From Halobacillus yeomjeoni (GTDB lineage Bacteria; Bacillota; Bacilli; Bacillales; Halobacillaceae): DNA of 64,000 nucleotides. This document shows positions 45,069 to 56,482 of this stretch, in pieces (within the stretch, counting starts at the first letter, position 1; every line of letters starts with the position of its first letter). Both the position numbers and the translations under genes were made by a program. The notes under the pieces were generated by a model that had not been told where the DNA came from, did not search any database, and saw only the letters and a program-made list of their open reading frames with translations. The DNA is taken from assembly GCF_020171525.1 (NCBI RefSeq), contig NZ_JAIVAI010000008.1, forward strand, positions 1 to 64,000. Reading direction: 5' to 3'.

Positions 45069-46214
45069 ATGGATTTGCACTTTACTGATGAACAACAAAT
45101 GATGCGTAAAATGGTGCGTGACTTTGCAGAGAATGAAGTCGCACCTGCGGTAGAACGTATGGAGGCCGAAGATCGATTCCCGAGCGAGTTGATTCCTAAA
45201 ATGGGAGAGCTTGGTCTGATGGGGATTCCGATTCCTGAAAAATACGGCGGAGCAGAAATGGATTACACCTCTTATATCATAGCCATACATGAAATTTCGA
45301 AGGTCAGTGCGACTCTCGGAGTCATCTTATCTGTCCATACTTCAGTCGGTACCAACCCGATTTTGTATTTCGGAACAGAAGAACAAAAGCAAAAATACAT
45401 TCCAAAACTTGCTTCGGGTGAATACTTAGGAGCTTTTGCCCTTACAGAGCCGAGCGCAGGATCTGATGCAGGAAGCCTGAAAACCCGGGCCGAAAGAAAA
45501 GGCGATCATTATCTACTGAATGGATCGAAAGTGTTCATTACTAACGGTGGAGAAGCGGATACATTCATCGTTTTCGCCCGTACGAATCCGGATGAACCGA
45601 CAGGGCGAGGGCTGAGTGCCTTCATCGTAGAGCGTGACACTCCTGGTTTATCCATCGGTAAAGCCGAGAAAAAGATGGGGCTGCACGGGTCGAGTACCGT
45701 TTCTTTGAACTTTGATCAGTGTGAAGTGCCTGTTGAACAACGATTGGGTGAAGAAGGGGAAGGCTATAAGATTGCTCTTGCTAATTTGAACGTCGGAAGA
45801 ATCGGGATTGCTGCTCAGTCCCTCGGGATTGCTGAAGCAGCATTAGAACACGCAATTGATTATGCGAAAGAACGGGAGCAATTCGGGAAACCAATCGCAA
45901 AACTTCAGGGAGTTTCATTTAAACTCGCCGATATGGCGACGGCAGTAGAAGCTTCTAAATTACTGGTTTACAATGCGGCTTCTATGCAGGCAGCTGGTAA
46001 GAAGTGCGGGAAAGAAGTGTCGATAGCGAAGCTGATGGCATCGAAAACGGCTGTCCAGGCATCCATTGAAGCTGTGCAGATACACGGCGGATATGGCTAC
46101 ACAGAAGACTATGCTGTAGAACGTTTCTTCCGTGATGCGAAAGTATGTGAAATCTATGAAGGTACGAGCGAAATTCAAAGAATTGTAATCGGAAATCATT
46201 TGATCAGAGATTGA
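45069..46214 (+). CDS. Acyl-CoA dehydrogenase (first copy)
   Basis: This FAD enzyme introduces the alpha,beta double bond into acyl-CoA and hands electrons to ETF. It has 381 residues and contains the FAD/substrate loop ALTEPSAGSDAGSLKT, VFITNGGEADTFIV and the catalytic base Glu in CEIYEGTSEIQR. It is about 60 percent similar by eye to the next gene, a tandem pair that probably divides substrates (short straight versus branched chains). Its ribosome binding site is GGGGGAGG. Confidence 0.92.
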   Translation: MDLHFTDEQQMMRKMVRDFAENEVAPAVERMEAEDRFPSELIPKMGELGLMGIPIPEKYGGAEMDYTSYIIAIHEISKVSATLGVILSVHTSVGTNPILYFGTEEQKQKYIPKLASGEYLGAFALTEPSAGSDAGSLKTRAERKGDHYLLNGSKVFITNGGEADTFIVFARTNPDEPTGRGLSAFIVERDTPGLSIGKAEKKMGLHGSSTVSLNFDQCEVPVEQRLGEEGEGYKIALANLNVGRIGIAAQSLGIAEAALEHAIDYAKEREQFGKPIAKLQGVSFKLADMATAVEASKLLVYNAASMQAAGKKCGKEVSIAKLMASKTAVQASIEAVQIHGGYGYTEDYAVERFFRDAKVCEIYEGTSEIQRIVIGNHLIRD

Positions 46215-46228
46215 GGGAGAGTTGACAT

Positions 46229-47368
46229 ATGAATTTTACTTTGACTGAAGAACAAGAAATGCTGCGCAAAATGGTACGTGACTTTGCCAAAAATGAAGTG
46301 GAACCGACGGCTGCCGAGCGTGACGAAGAGGAACGCTTCGACCGTGAAATCTTCGATAAGATGGCAGAGCTTGGATTGACAGGGATTCCATGGCCGGAAG
46401 AATACGGCGGGATCGGCTCAGACTTCGTCAGCTACGTCATTGCTGTAGAGGAATTATCACGTGTGTGTGCCTCCACCGGGGTAACGCTGTCCGCTCATAT
46501 ATCACTCGCCAGCTGGCCGATTTATAAGTTCGGTACGGAAGAACAGAAGAAGACGTTCTTGGCGCAACTAGCTTCCGGAGAAAAATTAGGAGCTTATGCA
46601 CTATCTGAACCAGGAGCGGGTAGTGACGTTTCTTCCATGCGCACCCAGGCGAAGCTTGAGGGCGATCATTATGTGTTGAATGGAAACAAAGTATGGATCA
46701 CCAATGGCGGAGTCGGCGATTTGTATGTCGTATTCGCTAAAACGGATCCAGAAGCTGGAACACGGGGGATCAGTGCGTTCATCGTTGAAAAAGGAACGCC
46801 TGGATTCTCCTTCGGTAAGAAAGAGAAGAAGCTTGGCATTCGTTCTTCACCGACGACTGAATTAATCTTTGAAAATTGTAAAATACCAAAAGAGAATCTG
46901 CTTGGGGAAGAAGGCCAAGGATTCAAAATTGCCATGATGACGCTTGATGGTGGTCGTAACGGAATCGCTGCGCAAGCCGTAGGGATTGCACAGGGTGCAC
47001 TTGATGAATCTGTGGCTTATGCCAAAGAGCGTGAGCAATTCGGTAAACCGATCGCAAAACTTCAAGGGGTTTCCTTTAAGCTTGCAGATATGGCGACTGA
47101 AATCGAAGCTTCAAGACTGCTGACTTATCAAGCTGCGTACCTGGAGTCTGAAGGTCTGCCTTACTCCAAGGCTTCTGCGATGGCGAAGTTGTACGCAGGA
47201 GATGCTGCAATGAGAATAACGACCGAAGCCGTGCAAGTCCATGGAGGTTATGGGTACACGAAGGATTATCCGGTCGAGCGTTATATGCGTGATGCGAAAA
47301 TCACACAAATCTATGAAGGTACGCAGGAAATCCAGCGACTGGTCATCGGACGTATGGTGACGAACTAA
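46229..47368 (+). CDS. Acyl-CoA dehydrogenase (second copy)
   Basis: This 379-residue paralogue of the preceding gene has the same motifs: [34 protein letters not shown] and the catalytic Glu in [16 protein letters not shown]. It starts 15 bases downstream behind GGGAGAG. Given icmF in the same operon, one of the two may act on isobutyryl-, 2-methylbutyryl- or similar branched acyl-CoA; that is inference. Confidence 0.92.
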   Translation: MNFTLTEEQEMLRKMVRDFAKNEVEPTAAERDEEERFDREIFDKMAELGLTGIPWPEEYGGIGSDFVSYVIAVEELSRVCASTGVTLSAHISLASWPIYKFGTEEQKKTFLAQLASGEKLGAYALSEPGAGSDVSSMRTQAKLEGDHYVLNGNKVWITNGGVGDLYVVFAKTDPEAGTRGISAFIVEKGTPGFSFGKKEKKLGIRSSPTTELIFENCKIPKENLLGEEGQGFKIAMMTLDGGRNGIAAQAVGIAQGALDESVAYAKEREQFGKPIAKLQGVSFKLADMATEIEASRLLTYQAAYLESEGLPYSKASAMAKLYAGDAAMRITTEAVQVHGGYGYTKDYPVERYMRDAKITQIYEGTQEIQRLVIGRMVTN

Positions 47369-47434
47369 GTAGAGTCCACTCGTGCCGGCCGAACGCCTCT
47401 CGAATCAAGAATGGTTGTGTAAAGGAGAATGACG

Positions 47435-48058
47435 ATGGCTGAAAAACATGTTCCTTCTTCGATTAAAGATGAGGCGCTTGTCTTGAAGCGGAGAAACCAG
47501 ATGATCAAGGGAGCAGTCACTCTTTTTATTGAAAAGGGGTTCCACAAGACGACCACCCGAGAAATTGCCAAAGCTTCCGGTTTCAGTATCGGAACACTTT
47601 ATGAATATATCAGGAAGAAGGAAGATGTTTTATTTCTGGTCTGTGACTCGATCTATCAGCGGGTAAAAGAACGGATGGAAGATTCGATCGACCCCAGTCA
47701 AACGAGCTTGCAAAGTCTGATTCACGCCATCCGCTCTTATTTTCAACTGATGGATGATATGCAGGATGAAGTACTCGTGATGTATCAGGAAGTCAAGTCG
47801 CTCCCAAGAGATGCTCAAGAATATGTTCTGCAGAAAGAGCGGGACATGGTCGCGATGCTTGAACAAGTCATAGTGAACAGCTTATCAGATCAGCGAACGG
47901 ATCAGGAGGTCAAGTTGATTGCCAACAACATCTTCGTCCAGGGACAGATGTGGGGGTTCCGACGTTGGATTTTACAGCGTACATTTACGCTTGAGACCTA
48001 CACCGATGCTCAGATTGAATTACTGCTTGAAGGTTTGAAAGAAACAGAAACGACTTAA
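47435..48058 (+). CDS. TetR/AcrR family transcriptional regulator
   Basis: The 207 residues comprise an N-terminal TetR helix-turn-helix (TTTREIAKASGFSIGTLYEYI, residues about 37-57) and a C-terminal helical ligand domain. It is embedded between the acyl-CoA dehydrogenases and icmF, so it likely senses an acyl-CoA or branched intermediate and controls this operon. The palindrome at 42936-42951 is a candidate target. ATG 47435 is chosen over 47429 by AAAGGAG spacing. It is not the B. subtilis FadR orthologue by position. Confidence 0.85.
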   Translation: MAEKHVPSSIKDEALVLKRRNQMIKGAVTLFIEKGFHKTTTREIAKASGFSIGTLYEYIRKKEDVLFLVCDSIYQRVKERMEDSIDPSQTSLQSLIHAIRSYFQLMDDMQDEVLVMYQEVKSLPRDAQEYVLQKERDMVAMLEQVIVNSLSDQRTDQEVKLIANNIFVQGQMWGFRRWILQRTFTLETYTDAQIELLLEGLKETETT

Positions 48059-48077
48059 CTCGTAAGGAGGATACAAT

Positions 48078-51000
48078 ATGGAACAGCCAACGGTATATAA
48101 GCCGAAAAACCCGGTTCGTTTTGTGACGGCGTCGAGTTTATTTGATGGCCATGATGCTTCCATTAATATCATGCGACGCATTTTACAATCGACAGGTGCT
48201 GAAGTCATCCACCTTGGCCACAACCGATCCGTCGAAGAAGTGGTCAATGCAGCCATTCAGGAGGATGTGCAGGGAATCGCCATTTCATCCTATCAAGGGG
48301 GCCATGTGGAATATTTCAAGTACATGGTCGACTTGCTGGAGGAAAAAGGTGCCGGACACATTCGCGTCTATGGCGGTGGTGGCGGTGTCATCATTCCACG
48401 AGAAATCAAAGAGCTGCATGAGCACGGCGTCGCCAGGGTGTTCTCACCTGAAGACGGCCGTGAATTAGGGCTGCAGGGGATGATTAATCTGATGATCGAG
48501 GAATGTGACTTCCTGCCTCCATTAAATGTGGAGAAAAGTGTCGCAGATCTTGAAAACGGTGATCATCAGGCGATCGCACGTTTTATTACGTATGTTGAAA
48601 ATACGAAAAAAGAAGAACGAGAAGCGGTTGCTGCGTTTGAAACGGCAGTAAAAGAGAAGAACGAAAAAACGATACCTGTTCTCGGAATCACAGGTACAGG
48701 CGGGGCAGGTAAGAGTTCATTGACCGATGAATTGATTCGTCGTTTCGTTAATGAAATTCCTGAGAAAAAGATAGCGATATTATCTGTCGACCCGACCAAA
48801 AAGAAGACCGGGGGCGCACTGCTCGGGGACCGGATTCGCATGAACGCGATTTTCAATCCTCGTGTGTATATGCGTTCACTGGCCACGCGTGATGCACGTT
48901 CAGAACTATCCACTGCCGTAGAAGAAGCGATTCAAGTGGTGAAAGCTGCCGGTGTAGATTTCATCATCGTTGAGACGAGTGGAATCGGGCAGGGAGATGC
49001 AGCCATCACTGATGTGACTGATCTCTCCATGTATGTCATGACCGCGGAATTCGGAGCCCCGTCCCAACTGGAAAAAATCGATATGATCGATTTTGCCGAT
49101 TTCATCGTCATCAATAAATTTGAACAAAAAGGTTCGGAAGATGCGATGAACCAGGTGCGTAAACAATACCAGCGCAGCCATATGCTCTTCCATGAAGATG
49201 AATCAAAATTCCCGGTCTTCGGTACCATCGCAAGTCAGTTCAATGACCCTGGGACGAATACCTTGTTTGCGGCGATCGTAGATGAATTGAACGAGAAGTT
49301 CTCCTGGGAGAATCAAACTTCATTAGAACGTGTAGATAAGGTAGAAAAACAAAATGTGATCATTCCGAATGAACGTAAACAATATCTCCGTGATATTGCA
49401 CTTGCTGTGAGGGATTATCATAAACAGACAGATAACCAAGCAGAAAAAGCTCGCAAGCTCTACCAATTGAAAGGAACGCTGGAAGAGCTCGAAGATGAAG
49501 AGACGAAAGCAAGTATAGAGCGCTTGATCGAGGATTACGAGAAGTCACTGGATCGTGATGCAAAAGAAAAATTGGAGGATTGGGAAGACCTTCATGAACG
49601 GTATAGTGGAGATACTTATACGTTCAAAGTTCGTGATAAAGAAATTACGATGGACCTCACCACCGAGAGTCTGGCAGGGTTGAAGATCCCTAAAGTCGCC
49701 TTGCCGAATTACTCGGATTGGGGCGATCGAATTTCCTGGCTCCTTCGTGAAAATGTCCCTGGAGCATTTCCTTTCACGGCCGGGGTATTCCCGTTCAAAC
49801 GTAAAGGAGAGGATCCTAAGCGTCAGTTTGCCGGGGAAGGAACACCGGAACGAACCAATCGCCGTTTCCACTATTTATCGGAAGGGGACGATGCCAAACG
49901 TCTGAGCACGGCATTCGACTCGGTAACTCTATATGGAGAAGACCCTGATGAGCGTCCTGATATTTATGGAAAAGTCGGGGAGAGCGGAGTCAACATTTGT
50001 ACGCTGGAAGATATGAAGAAGCTTTATAATGGTTTCGACCTTGTCGACCCGACGACTTCCGTATCCATGACGATCAATGGGCCGGCACCTATCATCCTCG
50101 CTATGTTCTTTAATACAGCGATCGATCAACAGTTGGATAAATTCCGAGAAGAAAACGGTCGTGAACCAAATCCAGAAGAGGCGGCACAAATCAAAGAAGA
50201 AACGATTCACGTCGTCCGTGGTACTGTCCAGGCCGATATTCTGAAGGAAGACCAGGGTCAGAATACTTGTATCTTCTCAACAGAATTCGCGTTGAGGATG
50301 ATGGGAGATATCCAGCAGTATTTCATCGACCACCAAGTCAGAAATTATTATTCTGTATCGATTTCTGGATACCATATCGCAGAAGCGGGAGCAAACCCGA
50401 TAACACAGCTTGCTTTTACGTTGGCGAATGGATTCACGTATGTAGAGTATTACTTGAGTCGTGGAATGGACATCAACAAGTTTGCTCCTAACTTATCGTT
50501 CTTCTTCTCAAACGGTCTCGATCCTGAATACACAGTCATGGGACGTGTAGCGAGACGTATATGGGCGATTGTCATGAAGAACAAATATGGTGCGAATGAA
50601 CGAAGTCAGAAGCTGAAGTATCACATTCAAACTTCAGGCCGTTCCTTGCATGCGCAGGAGATCGACTTCAATGATATCCGTACAACGTTACAAGCTTTAA
50701 TCGCAATTCAAGATAATTGTAACTCGCTGCATACGAACTCATACGATGAAGCGATTACGACACCGACGGAAGAATCGGTGCGCCGTGCGATGGCTATACA
50801 AATGATCATCAGTAAAGAGTTTGGACTCACGAAAAATGAAAACTCCCTTCAAGGGTCGTATATCATCCGAGAGCTCACGGATCTTGTTGAAGAGGCGGTA
50901 TTGCAGGAGTTTGAGCGAATCAACGACCGCGGCGGTGTCCTGGGTGCGATGGAACGCCAATACCAGCGTGGCAAGATTCAGGAAGAATCTCTTTATTATG

Positions 51001-51323
51001 AAGGGAAGAAACATTCAGGCGAGCTGCCGATCATCGGGGTGAACACTTATCTGAACCCGAATCCTCCTTCAGAAGAAGAAATCGACTCCATGGAATTGGC
51101 GCGTGCATCGAAGGAAGAGAAAGAGCACCAAATCACAGAGCTGCGCAAGTTCCAGAATTCGCATGAAAAAGAAGCGGAAGAAGCACTTGAGCGTTTGAAG
51201 CACGTAGCAAGTGGCGGAGGAAACATTTTTGCGGAACTGATGGAAACGGTCAAGGTCGCAAGCCTCGGTCAAATCACGAATGCTCTGTACGAAGTTGGAG
51301 GACAGTATAGAAGGAACATGTAG
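48078..51323 (+). CDS. icmF: Fused B12-dependent acyl-CoA mutase IcmF (isobutyryl-CoA mutase type)
   Basis: The 1081 residues contain an N-terminal cobalamin domain (FDGHDASI with base-off His, VIHLGHNRS), a MeaI-type GTPase chaperone (P-loop [12 protein letters not shown] at 203-214), a linker, and the mutase TIM barrel. IcmF interconverts isobutyryl- and n-butyryl-CoA and, in some species, pivalyl- and isovaleryl-CoA. In [11 protein letters not shown], Gln728 occupies the place of the methylmalonyl-CoA mutase arginine that binds the substrate carboxylate. That argues against methylmalonyl-CoA as substrate. It is last in the operon behind AAGGAGG, followed by a terminator. Confidence 0.92.
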   Translation: MEQPTVYKPKNPVRFVTASSLFDGHDASINIMRRILQSTGAEVIHLGHNRSVEEVVNAAIQEDVQGIAISSYQGGHVEYFKYMVDLLEEKGAGHIRVYGGGGGVIIPREIKELHEHGVARVFSPEDGRELGLQGMINLMIEECDFLPPLNVEKSVADLENGDHQAIARFITYVENTKKEEREAVAAFETAVKEKNEKTIPVLGITGTGGAGKSSLTDELIRRFVNEIPEKKIAILSVDPTKKKTGGALLGDRIRMNAIFNPRVYMRSLATRDARSELSTAVEEAIQVVKAAGVDFIIVETSGIGQGDAAITDVTDLSMYVMTAEFGAPSQLEKIDMIDFADFIVINKFEQKGSEDAMNQVRKQYQRSHMLFHEDESKFPVFGTIASQFNDPGTNTLFAAIVDELNEKFSWENQTSLERVDKVEKQNVIIPNERKQYLRDIALAVRDYHKQTDNQAEKARKLYQLKGTLEELEDEETKASIERLIEDYEKSLDRDAKEKLEDWEDLHERYSGDTYTFKVRDKEITMDLTTESLAGLKIPKVALPNYSDWGDRISWLLRENVPGAFPFTAGVFPFKRKGEDPKRQFAGEGTPERTNRRFHYLSEGDDAKRLSTAFDSVTLYGEDPDERPDIYGKVGESGVNICTLEDMKKLYNGFDLVDPTTSVSMTINGPAPIILAMFFNTAIDQQLDKFREENGREPNPEEAAQIKEETIHVVRGTVQADILKEDQGQNTCIFSTEFALRMMGDIQQYFIDHQVRNYYSVSISGYHIAEAGANPITQLAFTLANGFTYVEYYLSRGMDINKFAPNLSFFFSNGLDPEYTVMGRVARRIWAIVMKNKYGANERSQKLKYHIQTSGRSLHAQEIDFNDIRTTLQALIAIQDNCNSLHTNSYDEAITTPTEESVRRAMAIQMIISKEFGLTKNENSLQGSYIIRELTDLVEEAVLQEFERINDRGGVLGAMERQYQRGKIQEESLYYEGKKHSGELPIIGVNTYLNPNPPSEEEIDSMELARASKEEKEHQITELRKFQNSHEKEAEEALERLKHVASGGGNIFAELMETVKVASLGQITNALYEVGGQYRRNM

Positions 51324-51372
51324 GAACTTTGAGTGGGAAATCTGCATAGGGGATTAACACACAGCCCCTGCC

Positions 51373-51408
51373 AAAAAACGCCCTATCCTGATTAGATAGG
51401 GCGTTTTT
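51373..51408. terminator. Terminator of the acyl-CoA operon
   Basis: A near-perfect 14-bp stem AAAAACGCCCTATC / GATAGGGCGTTTTT, usable in both directions. Confidence 0.93.
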
Positions 51409-51415
51409 CTATGAA

Positions 51416-51730
51416 TCAGTGACCACCGATCTGGTCTTTATCGTGGGACTGGTTGATTTCTTTCACATAAGGCTTTTTCATTCCATACCACTCATAAGTC
51501 ACACTATAATGCTCCCCCGTTTCTAACAGCATCCAGGTGCTCGTGTCTTTTACTTTCAGTTTTTTCTTATCAATTTTAATATAGTAGCCATCTTCGTCAT
51601 GTGTCTTCTCTGTTATGGTCGCTTCACTGAGATGTTCAGATTGGATTAAGCCGAAGTTGGTATATAACCAGACCCCTACAGATAAAATGACGATTATGCC
51701 GAAGATCAAATTGAATGGATGAGTCTTCAT
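51416..51730 (-). CDS. Hypothetical membrane-anchored protein
   Basis: This 104-residue protein has an N-terminal membrane helix (about 7-26, NLIFGIIVILSVGVWLYT) and an extracytoplasmic domain rich in Lys, Glu and Tyr. The C-terminus is His/Asp-rich (SHDKDQIGGH). I do not recognise the family. Its position beside rpoE recalls B. subtilis ywjC, but I cannot show homology. AGGAGAG lies before the ATG. Confidence 0.55.
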   Translation of the reverse strand: MKTHPFNLIFGIIVILSVGVWLYTNFGLIQSEHLSEATITEKTHDEDGYYIKIDKKKLKVKDTSTWMLLETGEHYSVTYEWYGMKKPYVKEINQSHDKDQIGGH

Positions 51731-51998
51731 CTGAGTTCTCTCCTTTTTACAGCGTCTTTCTTCTTCTCTAGTTTAAAATAAAATCGGCAGGAATACCAAG
51801 TTTTCATGTCTAATCTATAGTTTGAGGGCAAAGTTTATTTTTATGTAGGAATGGATAGAACAGATAATAGAAAGCAGGACGCGATCTTTATTTGATTTTT
51901 ATATACCCTGCTCATATAATGGATGGTATGATTAAATGTGATTCGTATGCCTATGAGGTCATTTATTCTATTTATTGAATATAAAGGAGTGCTGGATC

Positions 51999-52535
51999 TT
52001 GAGCTTAAAAGAACTTAATCAAGAACAAATTGATGAAATATCAATGATCGATCTTGCGACAATGATTTTGGAAGAAGAGGGAGAAGCCATTGATTTCAAC
52101 GAAATCTTCCACCGTATCGCTTCCTTGAAAGGTTTTTCCGAAAAACAAAAAGAAGAGTACATTTCACAGTTTTATACAGATATGAATATTGATGGAAGCT
52201 TCATGACGATCGGAACGAACCGCTGGGGCTTGAAGCGCTGGTATCCGGTTGAACAAATGGAGGAAGAAATCGCAGCCCTTCCACAAAAGCGTAAAAAGAA
52301 AAAGAAGAAGAAGAAAAAGCCTTCCAAGCTGCTTGAAGATGAACTAGGCGTGTCCGAATTTGATGATGAGGACCTGGAAGAGGATCTGGACCTTACGGAT
52401 GAAGATCTGGATTTGGATGATGACGATGACGATTACGATGGAGACTACGAAGATGATGACCTTGATGAGGAAGAGGAAGAAATCGTAGAAGACGACATCA
52501 GTTTCATCGGAGATGACGACGAAGAAGACGAATAA
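51999..52535 (+). CDS. rpoE: RNA polymerase delta subunit
   Basis: Delta binds RNA polymerase and promotes recycling, making transcription sensitive to initiating nucleotide levels. Of the 178 residues, the N-terminal folded HARE-HTH domain (about 1-90) includes IDLATMILEEEGEAIDF and GSFMTIGTNRWGLKRWYP. A run of ten lysines near residues 98-110 is followed by an almost purely Asp/Glu tail. TTG at 51999 follows AAAGGAG by 9 bases. Its neighbour pyrG matches B. subtilis. Confidence 0.93.
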   Translation: MSLKELNQEQIDEISMIDLATMILEEEGEAIDFNEIFHRIASLKGFSEKQKEEYISQFYTDMNIDGSFMTIGTNRWGLKRWYPVEQMEEEIAALPQKRKKKKKKKKKPSKLLEDELGVSEFDDEDLEEDLDLTDEDLDLDDDDDDYDGDYEDDDLDEEEEEIVEDDISFIGDDDEEDE

Positions 52536-52547
52536 TTCAAGTCACTG

Positions 52548-52589
52548 TTGACTTTCAAAAGTCAAATCAGTACAATCTTATTTGGGCTC
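52548..52589 (+). promoter_or_regulatory. pyrG promoter with GGGCTC start
   Basis: TTGACT (52548-52553), a 17-bp spacer and TACAAT (52571-52576) are followed after 7 bases by GGGCTC (52584-52589). In B. subtilis pyrG, low CTP makes polymerase stall before the C and add extra G residues at this same GGGC start. Confidence 0.85.
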
Positions 52590-52615
52590 TTAAATTTCCG
52601 TAAATATTAAGATAC

Positions 52616-52649
52616 AACGCTCCCCGCTAAGTGGGGAGCGTTTTTTGTT
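52616..52649 (+). terminator. pyrG leader attenuator
   Basis: The stem AACGCTCCCC / GGGGAGCGTT with a T run lies between the GGGCTC start and pyrG. Its 5' arm is C/U-rich, so a poly-G tract added at the 5' end under CTP shortage could pair with it and prevent termination. It may also end rpoE transcripts. Confidence 0.85.
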
Positions 52650-52709
52650 TTTTAAGCTTGATTGAAATGAGTATGCTTTTATGAAGAAAAACGAATAATG
52701 AATATATAA

Positions 52710-54329
<1,620 letters not shown>

Positions 54330-54337
54330 TGAATTAA

Positions 54338-54373
54338 GAGGTGTTACTCTCGTGAGAGGTAACACCTTTTTCA
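54338..54373 (+). terminator. Terminator of pyrG
   Basis: A stem GAGGTGTTACTCTC / GAGAGGTAACACCT-type, 12-13 bp with a GTGA loop, is followed by TTTTT. Confidence 0.9.
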
Positions 54374-54502
54374 TGTACATATTCTTAGGGGCTGGTAATG
54401 GTCATCGTTGATTCATACGTTCCAGACTTGTTTTCAGGGATGTGGCTACTCCCCCCTGGGCATCCTTGTTATCATTTCAGAAAGTCATCCACAATCCGAC
54501 AT

Positions 54503-54806
54503 ATTTATTTGGCTCTGTTATATTCTGTTGTTGATATTTTAAACGATTACTAAATAGTCCTCGTCTGGGATTAGGTGTCCGGTCCGTTATTTACTCAGAG
54601 CATGGGATGGCAGGAAAAACAGGTAGACTCCTGCGGAAAAAAGGAACAAGGTGAGATCACGGAAGGCGCGCCTGAGGAGGCTCACGGTACCCGACGGAAA
54701 GCGAGACATTCTAAAAGGCGGCCTCATACAAATCCCAGGACAGAAAGAGCTGATATGAGATCACTTGTGAGATAACAGCACCATCCTTTAACAGAGCCAT
54801 ATATTT
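54503..54806. mobile_element. Palindromic mobile repeat, copy IV
   Basis: The element spans 54511-54798 (288 bp) with perfect terminal repeats GGCTCTGTTA and TAACAGAGCC. The flanks ATTTATTT and ATATATTT agree at 7 of 8 positions, a decayed target duplication. The left arm of module 1 is joined to an almost complete module 2. It lies between the pyrG terminator and the spo0F-like gene, in the place of ywjG. Confidence 0.85.
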
Positions 54807-54975
54807 AAACAAACGTAATAGGTGAATAGTTAAGAAAATAAGTTTTAACCAATAACAATTCAGGGAAAAAAACTACAAAGAGAACATACATATGCAGGAA
54901 AAAACTAGTGGGTTCTCGAAACTGTTAAAACAGAAAAAAACAGAATGGGTGAATACACGAGGAAGGGTGTATAAG

Positions 54976-55344
54976 ATGGGCAGTAAAATACTTGTAGTCG
55001 ACGATCAACCTGGAATTCGTCTATTAGTAGAAGAAATCCTGAAAAGCGAAGGTTTTGAAACGATCAGTGCCAAGACAGGGAAACAAGCCTGCAATCTAGC
55101 AGAAGAAGAAAAACCTGATCTTGTCATTATGGATTATAACCTCCCTGTCATGCATGGGAGAGAGGTGCTCAACTACTGGTATGAAGAAGGATTTGATTCT
55201 CCTGTCATCATCATAACCGGACTTTCAGAAGATGAGGTCAGAGAAGAAGTGGATTATTCGTTCGTCGAGGCAGTAGTGACAAAACCTTTCGATATCCAGA
55301 AATTGAAAGAATTGGTTAATGGGACAGTGACTCATAGTCATTGA
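54976..55344 (+). CDS. spo0F: Spo0F-like single-domain response regulator
   Basis: This receiver-only protein of 122 residues sits at the spo0F locus (pyrG - spo0F - fba) and would relay phosphate from sporulation kinases to Spo0B. Asp9-Asp10, phospho-acceptor Asp53, Thr81 and Lys103 are intact, as are Gln11, Gly13 and Ile14 of the kinase/Spo0B contact face. Several Spo0F-specific residues differ: Lys56, Tyr84 and His101 of B. subtilis correspond here to Asn55, Leu83 and Val100. ATG 54976 follows GGAAGGG; a longer frame from 54892 exists but lacks a good site. No strong terminator follows. Confidence 0.8.
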   Translation: MGSKILVVDDQPGIRLLVEEILKSEGFETISAKTGKQACNLAEEEKPDLVIMDYNLPVMHGREVLNYWYEEGFDSPVIIITGLSEDEVREEVDYSFVEAVVTKPFDIQKLKELVNGTVTHSH

Positions 55345-55360
55345 ATCGGTTTTTTTGCAA

Positions 55361-55377
55361 TGTAAGCGCTATATAAT
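55361..55377 (+). promoter_or_regulatory. cre-like site overlapping a TATAAT upstream of fba
   Basis: TGTAAGCGCTATAT (55361-55374) matches 12 of 14 cre positions and overlaps a perfect TATAAT (55372-55377). The -35 is poor. CcpA binding here would block the promoter. Confidence 0.45.
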
Positions 55378-55390
55378 TCTCATAGTGTTG

Positions 55391-55442
55391 CACCATGTAA
55401 ACGGTATTGGTATTCTAATACTGTAGCGAAACTTACATGGTG
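55391..55442 (+). promoter_or_regulatory. Stem-loop in the fba leader
   Basis: A perfect 10-bp inverted repeat (CACCATGTAA at 55391-55400, TTACATGGTG at 55433-55442) encloses a second small hairpin (GTATTCTAATAC). It is followed by TGTTTTCG, then the fba ribosome binding site 48 bases on. It may be an attenuator, an RNA-stabilising hairpin or a binding site. Confidence 0.45.
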
Positions 55443-55502
55443 TGTTTTCGTGTGGAAACAGACTTGTAAATAGTAGGACGTATCTATAAAGGAGGATCTT
55501 TC

Positions 55503-56366
55503 ATGCCGTTAGTCTCTATGAAAGAAATGCTAGAAAAAGCTAAGGAAGAACGTTATGGCGTCGGCCAGTTCAACCTTAATAATCTTGAATATGCACAAGC
55601 GATTCTTCAGGCTGCTGAAGAAGAGCAATCTCCAGTCATTTTAGGTGTATCCGAAGGTGCTGGACGTTACATGGGTGGCTTTAACGTAGTTGTAGACATG
55701 GTTAAAGCACTTATGAAATCCTACGGTACAACTGTGCCGGTTGCCATCCACTTGGACCACGGTTCAAGCTTCGAGAAATGTGCTGAAGCTATCCACGCAG
55801 GTTTCACTTCTGTTATGATCGATGCTTCCCACGACCCACTTGAAGAAAACATCGCTGTTACGAGAAAAGTTGTAGAATTGGCTCACATCCACGGTGTATC
55901 TGTCGAAGCAGAGCTTGGCCGCGTAGGTGGACAAGAAGACGACATCATCGTAGACGATGCTGAAGCGGCATATGCGATTCCTTCTGAGTGTAAACAACTT
56001 GTTGACGAAACAAACGTTGACGTATTTGCACCAGCCCTGGGATCTGTACACGGCCCTTATAAAGGTGAACCGAACCTTGGTTTCGACCGTATGGAAGAAA
56101 TCATGGGTCTTGTAGATAAACCACTTGTCCTGCACGGTGGTACAGGTATCCCTACGGCTGATATCAAAAAAGCTATTTCTTTCGGTACTGCGAAAATCAA
56201 CGTAAACACTGAAAACCAAATGGCACAAGGGAAAGCAGTACGTCAAGTACTAGCTGAGCAGCCAGAACAATATGACCCACGTAAATACCTAGGCCCTGGT
56301 CGTGACGCGATCAAAGAAACGGTCATTGGTAAAATGCGTGAATTTGGTTCTTCCCAAAAAGCGTAA
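55503..56366 (+). CDS. fbaA: Class II fructose-1,6-bisphosphate aldolase
   Basis: This zinc-dependent aldolase of glycolysis and gluconeogenesis has 287 residues. Zinc ligands and catalytic residues are in [39 protein letters not shown] and VLHGGTGIP. The expected Bacillus neighbours follow: transaldolase, murA, glpX. The ribosome binding site AAAGGAGGATC is ideal, suggesting high expression. Confidence 0.97.
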   Translation: MPLVSMKEMLEKAKEERYGVGQFNLNNLEYAQAILQAAEEEQSPVILGVSEGAGRYMGGFNVVVDMVKALMKSYGTTVPVAIHLDHGSSFEKCAEAIHAGFTSVMIDASHDPLEENIAVTRKVVELAHIHGVSVEAELGRVGGQEDDIIVDDAEAAYAIPSECKQLVDETNVDVFAPALGSVHGPYKGEPNLGFDRMEEIMGLVDKPLVLHGGTGIPTADIKKAISFGTAKINVNTENQMAQGKAVRQVLAEQPEQYDPRKYLGPGRDAIKETVIGKMREFGSSQKA

Positions 56367-56375
56367 AAATCTAGC

Positions 56376-56410
56376 AAAGGAAGCCGTTACTCCGTAGCGG
56401 TTTCCTTTTC
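56376..56410 (+). terminator. Terminator of fbaA
   Basis: A 15-bp stem AAAGGAAGCCGTTAC / GTAGCGGTTTCCTTT with G-U pairs is followed by TCC. Confidence 0.85.
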
Positions 56411-56482
56411 CTCCTTTATGAAAGCGCCAACATGTGACAAAATTCGCATAACTTGTGAACTATTAGAATAGGGGTGTAGGAA

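Noticed and set aside
52616-52649. Simple rpoE terminator
   Set aside because: It lies downstream of a complete pyrG promoter and GGGCTC start, so attenuation of pyrG is the better reading, though it may also end rpoE transcripts.
54894-54925. Sigma-H promoter and Spo0A box upstream of the spo0F-like gene
   Set aside because: GCAGGAAAA and CGAAA are 14 bases apart instead of about 12 and the -10 is incomplete; TCTCGAA differs from the 0A box TGTCGAA/TGNCGAA. Too weak to list.
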